Shown here: one piece after another, positions 1-9,560 of the stretch
Layout of the letters: each line of letters opens with the position of its first letter
Position numbering within the stretch: position 1 is the stretch's first letter
Assembly: GCA_950097015.1 (NCBI GenBank)
Contig: CATNEN010000038.1
Location: 1,178,001 to 1,242,000, forward strand
Origin: Macrostomum hystrix
Taxonomy: Eukaryota; Platyhelminthes; Macrostomidae
Direction of reading: 5' to 3'
DNA: 64,000 bases
Made by a program: the position numbers and the translations under genes
The notes under the pieces: model-generated
Seen by the model: the letters and a program-made list of their open reading frames with translations, nothing else
Database searches by the model: none
What the model was told of the DNA's origin: nothing

Positions 1-2034
1 CTCTCAGTTACTACTCGCACTGATTCTAGTCACTCTCAGTTACTACTCGCACTGATTCTAGTCACTCTCAGTTACTACTCGCACTGATTCTAGTCACTCT
101 CAGTTACTACTCGCACTGATTCTAGTCACTCTCAGTTACTACTCGCACTGATTCTAGTCACTCTCAGTTACTACTCGCACTGATTCTAGTCACTCTCAGT
201 TACTACTCGCACTGATTCTAGTCACTCTCAGTTACTACTCGCACTGATTCTAGTCACTCTCAGTTACTACTCGCACTGATTCTAGTCACTCTCAGTTACT
301 ACTCGCACTGATTCTAGTCACTCTCAGTTACTACTCGCACTGATTCTAGTCACTCTCAGTTACTACTCGCACTGATTCTAGTCACTCTCAGTTACTACTC
401 GCACTGATTCTAGTCACTCTCAGTTACTACTCGCACTGATTCTAGTCACTCTCAGTTACTACTCGCACTAAATCTAGTCACTCTCAGTTACTACTCGCAC
501 TGATTCTAGTCACTCTCAGTTACTACTCGCACTGATTCTAGTCACTCTCAGTTACTACTCGCACTGATTCTAGTCACTCTCAGTTACTACTCGCACTGAT
601 TCTAGTCACTCTCAGTTACTACTCGCACTGATTCTAGTCACTCTCAGTTACTACTCGCACTGATTCTAGTCACTCTCAGTTACTACTCGCACTGATTCTA
701 GTCACTCTCAGTTACTACTCGCACTGATTCTAGTCACTCTCAGTTACTACTCGCACTGATTCTAGTCACTCTCAGTTACTACTCGCACTGATTCTAGTCA
801 CTCTCAGTTACTACTCGCACTGATTCTAGTCACTCTCAGTTACTACTCGCACTGATTCTAGTCACTCTCAGTTACTACTCGCACTGATTCTAGTCACTCT
901 CAGTTACTACTCGCACTGATTCTAGTCACTCTCAGTTACTACTCGCACTGATTCTAGTCACTCTCAGTTACTACTCGCACTGATTCTAGTCACTCTCAGT
1001 TACTACTCGCACTGATTCTAGTCACTCTCAGTTACTACTCGCACTGATTCTAGTCACTCTCAGTTACTACTCGCACTGATTCTAGTCACTCTCAGTTACT
1101 ACTCGCACTGATTCTAGTCACTCTCAGTTACTACTCGCACTGATTCTAGTCACTCTCAGTTACTACTCGCACTGATTCTAGTCACTCTCAGTTACTACTC
1201 GCACTGATTCTAGTCACTCTCAGTTACTACTCGCACTGATTCTAGTCACTCTCAGTTACTACTCGCACTGATTCTAGTCACTCTCAGTTACTACTCGCAC
1301 TGATTCTAGTCACTCTCAGTTACTACTCGCACTGATTCTAGTCACTCTCAGTTACTACTCGCACTGATTCTAGTCACTCTCAGTTACTACTCGCACTGAT
1401 TCTAGTCACTCTCAGTTACTACTCGCACTGATTCTAGTCACTCTCAGTTACTACTCGCACTGATTCTAGTCACTCTCAGTTACTACTCGCACTGATTCTA
1501 GTCACTCTCAGTTACTACTCGCACTGATTCTAGTCACTCTCAGTTACTACTCGCACTGATTCTAGTCACTCTCAGTTACTACTCGCACTGATTCTAGTCA
1601 CTCTCAGTTACTACTCGCACTGATTCTAGTCACTCTCAGTTACTACTCGCACTGATTCTAGTCACTCTCAGTTACTACTCGCACTGATTCTAGTCACTCT
1701 CAGTTACTACTCGCACTGATTCTAGTCACTCTCAGTTACTACTCGCACTGATTCTAGTCACTCTCAGTTACTACTCGCACTGATTCTAGTCACTCTCAGT
1801 TACTACTCGCACTGATTCTAGTCACTCTCAGTTACTACTCGCACTGATTCTAGTCACTCTCAGTTACTACTCGCACTGATTCTAGTCACTCTCAGTTACT
1901 ACTCGCACTGATTCTAGTCACTCTCAGTTACTACTCGCACTGATTCTAGTCACTCTCAGTTACTACTCGCACTGATTCTAGTCACTCTCAGTTACTACTC
2001 GCACTGATTCTAGTCACTCTCAGTTACTACTCGC
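1..2034. repeat. 32-bp tandem satellite array, about 63 copies, open at the window's left edge
   Basis: A 32-bp unit (core CTCAGTTACTACTCGCACTG) repeats without spacers from the first base until about 2034, where it breaks off inside a unit. Copies are almost perfectly identical; the only variant I see is near 468-474, where the GATT after the core becomes AAAT. Such homogeneity suggests recent amplification or ongoing conversion. The true left end lies outside the window. No open frame or gene signal is visible. Confidence 0.97.
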
Positions 2035-2391
2035 ATCAGATAGCCTGCAGAACAGTCTTTGCTTGTGCCATGTGCATTGTAAGCCTTGTGCCTTGCCCAC
2101 AATAACTTCGCACGGAGAAAGGTGCCAAAAGGTGCTGCACAGCGGTCTGAATAAACATGACCAGCCACAGAGGGTGGCACATGGATACGCAGTTTTAGAA
2201 GTGTCAATGCGACCTGAAAATAGCCAATAAATTGAATGACGCCCACACAAACTAACTGCCTGATTCACTCGCGGCAATGCTTTAGGCGACTTACGTAATT
2301 TCTAATTTTAGATTGAGCGGCCGCAGGTTACAAAAGGAACCGGCCTTAGAAATACTAACCATTGGCTTTCTCTTGCTTATTTACATTGCAG
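2035..2391. other. Unique spacer ahead of the IL-17-like gene
   Basis: Non-repetitive sequence of about 350 bases between the satellite and the first recognised exon. At its right end it has a textbook TACTAAC branch site (2353-2359), a pyrimidine-rich tract and an AG at 2390-2391. It is therefore an intron end or an outron feeding the exon at 2392. Short open frames here show no family features. Confidence 0.6.
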
Positions 2392-3868
2392 TTGCAATGA
2401 GTTCCGATTTGCTCGCTCATTTAGCGTTAGCATTCCTGTTGCTAAGCAACTGTTGCTTAGGCACTTCAGATGACATTCCAAACGATCAACGAATCTTTCG
2501 CGAAGTTCGCCGCAATGAGATTTACTGCGAGGACAATGTGCCTCCGCACGAATGCGAGGGCCATGGTGGCGCTGACGACTGCTATCTGGCTGAGGTCAAA
2601 AACAACATTCCAGCCTTCGACGACAGCAGCATCATCAGGAGCGATGACTGGCAGCGCATGAAGCAGAGTTTGCAGGTACGCGACCGGGAATCCGCACAGG
2701 CGCTGGTGGAATCGAAGCTAGGATAAGGGAGTAGGCTCAACAGATAAGGAATCGACTCTAGTTTTAGGGGAGTCGAATCTAGGTTTAGGGAAACCGTATT
2801 TAGGTTTAGTGGAATCGTATCTAGGTTTAGTGGAATCGTATCCAGGTTTAGGGGAATCGAATCTAGGTTTAGTGAAATCGAATCTAGGTTTAGGGGAATC
2901 GAATCTAGGTTTAGGGGAATCGAATCTAGGTTTAGTGGAATCGAATCTAGGTTTAGGGGAATCGTATCTAGGTTTAGGGGAATCGTATCTAGGTTTAGGG
3001 GAATCGAATCTAGGTTTAGGGGAATCGAATCTAGGTTTAGTGGAATCGTATCTAGGTTTAGGGGAATCGAATCTAGGTTTAGGGGAATCGAATCTAGGTT
3101 TAGGGGAATCGAATCTAGGTTTAGTGGAATCGAATCTAGGTTTAGGGAATCGTATCTAAGTTTAGTAGAATCGAATCTAGGAATAGGGAATCGTATCTAG
3201 GTTTAGGGGAATCGAATCTAGGTTTAGGGAATCGTATCTAGGTTTAGGGGAATCGGGGTTATCTAGGAATCGTCTCAGGGTTATTTACGAATAGTCTCAG
3301 GGATTTCTGGGAATCGTCTTAGGGATTTCTGGGAATCGTCTTAGGGATATCTGGGAATCGTCTTAGGGATATCTGGGAATCGTCTTAGGGATATCTGGGA
3401 ATTGTCCTAGGGATATCTGGGCATCGTCCTAGGGATATCTGGGAATTGTGCTATTCTTATTTATTCGTGAATTCTAGGAAATCTTTCCCATCTTGCAACC
3501 CCTCACAGACCCTGGCCAGGGAGTCCCTACTTCGAGACAGTTACCCGGCAGTTTTTAACGACTCGATCATTGAGCCTCTGTCAGGAATGCGCGATCGGTA
3601 CTGCCCCGTTGACTACAGGCTGGACATTACCAGAAATAGATTTCCTCAGCTCATAGTTCACGCCGATTGTCTGCATAGCAACGGTTGCCTTGGCCAAGCG
3701 CATAACTGTGTCTGCAAGGCGGTTATGCAATACAGGCAGGTGTACATGCGACTGCCGCTTGGCTGTCGCTTAGCAACTGAAGAAACTGGAGTTGGCAGCA
3801 CCGCATTGTTTGTCAAAGCATTCGTTAATGTCACCGTGAACTGCATCCCAATAAAGTTTGTGGACTGA
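2392..3868 (+). CDS. IL17: IL-17-like secreted cytokine, two exons
   Basis: Coding exon 1 runs 2397-2675 (ATG at 2397, donor GT at 2676). Exon 2 runs 3509-3868 (acceptor AG 3507-3508, stop TGA). The junction is phase 0 and gives 212 residues. Residues 1-22 form a hydrophobic signal peptide ending near CCLG. Residues 124-212 match the IL-17 cystine-knot pattern: CPVDY, then NRFPQL, then HADC-x5-C, a C-x-C, a V-x-M-x-LPLGC stretch and a final VNVTVNC strand with an N-glycosylation site at N200. IL-17 proteins are secreted dimers acting on IL-17 receptors; in invertebrates they are linked to mucosal and innate defence. Oddity: the usual final CxC is CIP here, so one knot cysteine is missing. An AATAAA at 3850-3855 overlaps the last codons, implying a very short 3' UTR. 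The intron is mostly minisatellite. The family call is from pattern memory only. Confidence 0.7.
2740..3260. repeat. 21-bp minisatellite in the IL-17-like intron
   Basis: Units of 21 bp (core AATCGAATCTAGGTTTAGGG) repeat about 23 times with T/A and G/T variants. Because 21 is a multiple of three and the unit lacks stops in one frame, a spurious 116-codon open frame results. It lies wholly inside the intron 2676-3508. Confidence 0.93.
3261..3445. repeat. 22-bp minisatellite, second array of the same intron
   Basis: About eight units of 22 bp (core TTAGGGATATCTGGGAATCG). It abuts the 21-bp array and shares the GGGAATCG element with it, so one array probably arose from the other by drift of the unit. 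It ends about 60 bases before the acceptor of exon 2. Confidence 0.88.
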
Positions 3869-4094
3869 AACAAAAAACTAGCACAATAATGAGTCCTTGT
3901 CCTTGAGCTCTTGTTTTTACTGCCAATGCCGCTATTTACTTTAAAACTCACTTGAATTGATTCCTTGAATACCTTCACTGCTGCCATCGATTACTCGAAT
4001 TGAGGTGTTTATTTTGTTCAGCTTTTCGCTGCTTTCCTCTTACTCTTCATCCTACCCTGGTATTCACGCTGCTAGTCTGGACTCATTGGCTGTC
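3869..4094. other. Intergenic spacer downstream of the IL-17-like gene
   Basis: Unique sequence between the stop codon and a pyrimidine-rich array. It should contain the cleavage site of the IL-17-like transcript. No further gene is visible. Confidence 0.6.
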
Positions 4095-5070
4095 CCTTCT
4101 CTCCCATCTCTCCATCTTTATCTTCCTCTCTCCTCTCTTCCCTCTATCCCCCTCTCTTCCCTCTTTCCCCTCTCTTCCCTCTATCCCCCTCTCTTCCCTC
4201 TATCCCCTCTCTTCCCTCAATCCCCCTCTCTTCCCTCTATCCCCCTCTCTTCACTCTATCCCCCTCTCTTCCCTCTATCCGCCTCTCTTCCCTCTATCCC
4301 CTCTCTTCCCTCTATCCCCCTCTCTTCCCTCTATCCCCTCTCTTCCCTCTATCCCCCTCTCTACCCTCTATCCCCCCTCTTCCCTCTATCCCCCCTCTTC
4401 CCTCTTTCCCCTCTCTTCCCTCTATCCCCTCTCTTCCCTCTATCCCCCTCTCTTCCCTCTATCCCCTCTCTTCCCTCTATCCCCCTCTCTTCCCTCTATC
4501 CCGTCTCTTCCCTCTATCCCCCTCTCTTCCCTCTTTCCCCTCTCTTCCCTCTATCCCCTCTCTTCCCTCTATCCCCCTCTCTTCCCTCTATCCCCTCTCT
4601 TCCCTCTATCCCCCTCTCTTCCCTCTATCCCCTCTCTTCCCTCTATCCCTCTCTTCCCTCTATCCCCCTCTCTTCCCTCTATCCCCTCTCTTCCCTCTAT
4701 CCCCCTCTCTTCCCTCTATCCCCTCTCTTCCCTCTATCCCTCTCTTCCCTCTATCCCCCTCTCTTCCCTCTATCCCCCCTCTTCCCTCTATCCTCTCTCT
4801 TCCCTCTATCCCCCTCTCTTCCCTCTATCCCCCTCTCTTCCCTCTATCCCCCCTCTTCCCTCTATCCCCATCTCTTCCCTCTATCCCCCTCTCTACCCTC
4901 TATCCCCCCTCTTCCCTCTATCCCCCTCTCTTCCCTCTATCCCCCTCTCTACCCTCTATCCCCCCTCTTCCCTCTATCCCCCTCTCTTCCCTCTATCCGC
5001 CTCTCTTCCCTCTATCCCTCTCTTCCCTCTATCCCCCTCTCTTCCCTCCATCCCTACACTTCTTCCTCTC
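4095..5070. repeat. Pyrimidine-strand minisatellite, 16-19-bp units
   Basis: Units such as CTCTTCCCTCTATCCCC, differing by one or two C residues, repeat about 55 times. The plus strand is nearly all C and T. All three plus frames are open for long stretches (400 codons), an artefact of composition. Polypurine-polypyrimidine tracts of this length can adopt H-DNA. Confidence 0.94.
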
Positions 5071-5130
5071 TTCCTTCTCTCCACTCCTTCTCTCCACTGC
5101 TCTCCTCTCCACTCTGCCCTCTCTCTTTCT

Positions 5131-5327
5131 CTATCCACTTCTCTTCTTCCCTCTGTGCCTTTCTCTTCCTTTTCTTCCCCTCACTTTCGGCTCTCCACCT
5201 AAACTGTCTGTCTGGCTCTTAACAGTTTCATCAGTTTTCAGTATTAACAGTGAGCTTAGCCTCTTCGACTCTGGCTTTGCATATTCTGGTGAAAAATGCC
5301 GCGAGTTCAATATGTTTTCTCCAGGCA
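5131..5327 (-). CDS. Candidate last exon of the Niban-like gene
   Basis: On the minus strand an acceptor-like CTATCTAACAG (AG at 5329-5328) precedes an open frame that reaches a stop at 5131. Its phase (two bases completing a split codon) fits the single leftover base of the Niban exon ending at 9561. Adding it makes the total coding length 1944 bases, a multiple of three. The peptide (VPGENILNSRHFSPEYAK, then a Ser/Leu-rich stretch, then a basic tail) is not diagnostic. The intron would be 4.2 kb and filled with two arrays. The phase match has a one-in-three chance of being accidental. Confidence 0.35.
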
Positions 5328-5484
5328 CTGTTAGATAGCTGCATTGGATTGTGAAAATTCAATTTTTGTGTCACGCCTGTAAAGCTCTAGCACTATAAAA
5401 AAGTAGATTTTATTCCGGCATAATTTGGTTCGCTTCATTTTTGTTCACAAATTTTTAACTTCGAAAACAGAAACTGTTAGGCAT

Positions 5485-7920
5485 CAGCCGCACCTGTTAG
5501 ACAGATCGAAAACGTGTTAGACAGATCTAAAACCTGTTAGACAGATCTAAAACCTGTTAGACAGATCTAAAACCTGTTAGACAGATTTAAAACCTGATAG
5601 ACAGATCTAAAACCTGCTAGACAGATCTAAAACCTGTTAGACAGATCTAAAACCTGTTAGACAGATCTAAAACCTGCTAGACAGATCTAAAACCTGTTAG
5701 ACAGATCTAAAACCTGTTAGACAGATCTAAAACCTGCTAGACAGATCTAAAACCTGTTAGACAGATCTAAAACCTGTTAGACAGATCTAAAACCTGTTAG
5801 ACAGATCTAAAACCTGTTAGACGGATCTAAAACCTGTTAGACAGATCTAAAACCTGCTAGACAGATCTAAAACCTGTTAGACCGATCTAAATCTGTTAGA
5901 CAGATCTAAAACCTGCTAGACAGATCTAAAACCTGTTAGACAGATCTAAAACCTGTTAGACAGAGGCTACACCTGCTTGACAGATCTAAAGACCTGTTAG
6001 ACAGATCGAAAACCTGTTAGACAGATCTAAAACCTGTTAGACAGATCTAAAACCTGCTAGACAGATCTAAAACCTGTTAGACAGATCTAAAACCTGCTAG
6101 ACAGATCTAAAACCTGCTAGACAGATCTAAAACCTGTTAGACAGATCTAAAACCTGTTAGACAGTTCTAAAACCTGTTAGACAGATCTAAAACCTGTTAG
6201 ACAGATCTAAAACCTGTTAGACAGATCTAAAACCTGTTAGACAGATCTAAAACCTGTTAGACAGATCTGAAACCTGCTAGACAGATCTAAAACCTGTTAA
6301 GACAGATCTAAAACCTGTTAGACAGATCTAAAACCTGTTAGACCGATCTAAAACCTGTTAAGACAGATCTGAAACCTGTTAGACAGATCTAAAACCTGCT
6401 AGACAGATCTAAAACCTGTTAGACAGATCTAAAACCTGTTAGACAGATCTAAAACCTGTTAGACAGATCTAAAACCTGCTAGACAGATCTAAAACCTGTT
6501 AGACAGATCTAAAACCTGTTAGACAGATCCAAAACCTGTTAGACAGATCTAAAACCTGTTAGACAGATCTGAAACCTGTTAGACCGATCTAAATCTGTTA
6601 GACAGATCTAAAACCTGCTTGACAGATCTAAAATTTGTTAGACAGATCTAAAACCTGTTAGACAGAGGCTTCACCTGCTTGACAGATCTAAAACCTGTTA
6701 GACAGAGGCTTCACCTGCTTGACAGATCTAAAACCTGTTAGACAGATCTAAAACCTGTTAGACAGATCTAAAACCTGTTAGACCGATCTAAAACCTGTTA
6801 GACAGATCTAAAACCTGCTTGACAGATCTAAAACCTGCTAGACAGATCTGAAACCTGTTAGACAGATCTAAAACCTGCTAGACAGATCTAAAACCTGTTA
6901 GACAGATCTAAAACCTGTTAGACAGAACTAAAACCTGTTAGACAGATCTAAAACCTGCTAGACAGATCTAAAACCGGTTAGACAGATCTAAAACCTGTTA
7001 GACAGATCTAAACCTGTTAGACAGATCTAAAACCTGTTAGACAGATCTAAAACCTGTTAGACAGATCTAAAACCTGTTAGACAGATCTAAAACCTGTTAG
7101 ACAGATCTGAAACCTGCTAGACAGATCTAAAACCTGCTAGACAGATCTAAAACCTGTTAGACAGATCTAAAACCTGTTAGACAGAGGCTTCACCTGCTTG
7201 ACAGATCTAAAACCTGTTAGACAGATCTAAAACCTGTTAGACAGATCTAAAACCTGCTAGATAGATCTAAAACCTGTTAGACAGATCTAAAACCTGCTAG
7301 ACAGATCTAAAACCTGCTAGACAGTTCTAAAACTTGCTAGACAGATCTAAAACCTGTTAGACAGAGGCTTCACCTGCTTGACAGATCTAAAACCTGTTAG
7401 ACAGATCTAAAACCTGCTAGACAGATCTAAAACCTGTTAGACAGAGGCTTCACCTGCTTGACAGATCTAAAACCTGTTAGACAGATCTAAAACCTGCTAG
7501 ACAGATCTAAAACCTGCTAGACAGATCTAAAACCTGTTAGACAGATCTAAAACCTGCTAGACAGATCTAAAACCTGCTAGACAGATCTAAAACCTGTTAG
7601 ACAGATCTAAAACCTGTTAGACAGATCTAAAACCTGTTAGACAGATCCAAAACCTGCTAGACAGATCTAAAACCTGTTAGACAGATCTAAAACCTGCTAG
7701 ACAGATCTAAAACCTGTTAAGACAGATCTAAAACCTGTTAGACAGATCTAAAACCTGCTAGACAGATCTAAAACCTGCTAGACAGATCTAAAACCTGTTA
7801 GACAGATCTGAAACCTGTTAGACAGATCTAAAACCTGTTAGACAGATCCAAAACCTGCTAGACAGATCTAAAACCTGCTAGACAGATCCAAAACCTGTTT
7901 GACCGAACTGAAACCTGTCA
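5485..7920. repeat. 20-bp minisatellite, about 120 copies
   Basis: The unit ACCTGTTAGACAGATCTAAA repeats over 2.4 kb with a frequent T/C change (CTGTTAG or CTGCTAG) and rare indels. A diverged double unit containing GAGGCTTCACCTGCTTGAC or GAGGCTACACCTGCTTGAC recurs near 5966, 6664, 6706, 7184, 7364 and 7444, showing that larger blocks were duplicated. It lies in the putative last intron of the Niban-like gene, or just beyond that gene. Confidence 0.96.
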
Positions 7921-8534
7921 AACAGTTCCTGCAGTGCATTTTTGCCAATCTTATACGCGATATAAGGTATGTAAAAGGTATCTGTGAAAAGATATATGTT
8001 AAATCGGATGCATGAGATGATCAAGCAGCCGCGCATTGTTTTTTCGAAATCACGAGTCATTGAAGACAAATCAACAGACAGGTATTTTTATAAACTAAAA
8101 GATTTTAAAATCATTCCATGAAGCGGGCAATCTGCGATCTAAATAATGTCGTTAGTGGTTTGGATGGAAATTTTTTCAGTTACTTTGCGCCTTACTTTCA
8201 GTAGCGTGAATAGCATGTGCTCGAGAATATAATTTATGGTGTTAAAAATGTGAAAATCGTTAAATTGAAGCGTAAAATAATAGACTGTCTTAAAAATAGT
8301 AAAGTAGCCTGTTTAACGTATAGATTGTTTAATGAACAGGGCGATGTCCGCTCTCTCTCTCGAAATTATTTGCCTTGTATTGATTCGCTCAGTTAGCTGT
8401 CAGTCAACTCTTTGGCAGCGGATTGGCCAGATTGATGTCTACAGCGATCTCGGTTCGAAAGCTAGAAAAAAGTTTTACGGGGGAAAACAATACTTCTATT
8501 TTCTATATCGATACAAGTTGGTAGATTACGTCAC
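7921..8534. other. AT-rich unique stretch with an unexplained plus-strand open frame
   Basis: Non-repetitive sequence between two arrays. A plus-strand frame from an ATG at 8332 encodes about 65 residues of ordinary composition, starting with a signal-peptide-like stretch (hydrophobic ALSLEIICLVLIRSVSC), before it runs into the minisatellite. I see no strong donor site and recognise no family. It could be a first exon of a nested gene or chance. Confidence 0.4.
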
Positions 8535-9555
8535 ACCTGTCTACCCTCTCTCCCACTTCCTGTATCCCACTCCGTCTACCGTCTCTCCCACTTCCTGTCT
8601 ACCGTCTCTCCCCCTGTCTACCCCTCTCCAACTCCCTGTCTACCGTCTCTCCCACTTCCTGTATCCCACTCCGTCTACCGTCTCTCCCCCTTCCTGTCTA
8701 CCGTCTCTCACCCTGTCTACCCCTCTCCAACTCCCTGTCTACCGTCTCTCCCCCTGTCTACCCCTCTCCCACTCCCTGTCTACCGTCTCTCCCACTTCCT
8801 GTCTACCGTCTCTCCCCCTGTCTACCCCTCTCCCACTCCCTGTCTACCGTCTCTCCCACTTCCTGTCTACCGTCTCTCCCACTGTCTACCCCTCTCACAC
8901 TCCCTGTCTACCGTCTCTCCCACTTTTCCTGTCTACCGCCTCTCCCACTTTTCCTGTCTACCGCCTCTCCCACTTTTCCTGTCTACCGTCTCTCCCACTT
9001 TTCCTGTCTACCGCCTCTCCCACTTTTCCTGTCTACCGTCTCTCCCACTTCCTGTCTACCGTCTCTCCCCCTTCCTGTCTACCGTCCCTCCCACTTCCTG
9101 TCTACCGTCTCTCCCCGTTCCTGTCTACCGTCTCTCCCCCTTCCTGTCTACCGTCTCTCCCACTTCCTGTCTACCGTCTCTCCCCCTTCCTGTCTACCGT
9201 CTCTCCCCCTTCCTGTCTACCGTCTCTCCCACTTCCTGTCTACCGTCTCTCCCACTTTTCATGTCTACCGTCTCTGCCACTTCCTGTCTACCGTCTCTCC
9301 CCCTTCCTGTCTACCGTCTCTCCCCCTTCCTGTCTACCGTGTCTCCCACTTCCTGTCTACCGTCTCTCCCACTTCCTGTCTACCGTCTCTCCCCCTTCCT
9401 GTCTACCGTCTCTCCCCCTTCCTGTCTACCGTCTCTCGCCTTTCTAGCCTCTCTCCCCTCTCAACCCTCTCTCTACTGTCAACCTGCTCTCCCCTGTCTA
9501 CCCTCTCCCCCTGTCTATCCTTTCTCCCCCTGTTTACCCTCTCTCCCCCGTCTCC
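8535..9555. repeat. Pyrimidine-rich minisatellite, ~21-bp units
   Basis: Units around CTCCCCCTTCCTGTCTACCG, with length variants, fill 1 kb immediately beside the donor of Niban exon 11 (minus strand). The plus strand lacks stops in one frame, which gives a false 371-codon frame. Confidence 0.93.
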
Positions 9556-9560
9556 CTCAC

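Noticed and set aside
1-2034. CRISPR-like array
   Set aside because: Repeats are directly adjacent with no variable spacers and the context is a eukaryotic genome, so it is a satellite.
2740-3260. Interstitial telomere repeat (TTTAGGG-like)
   Set aside because: TTTAGGG occurs only as part of a 21-bp unit and is never tandem by itself; the array lies inside an intron.
4000-5222. Two overlapping 400-codon Pro/Leu/Ser open frames
   Set aside because: Composition artefact of a CT-only array; multiple frames are open together and no start, splice or family signal is present.
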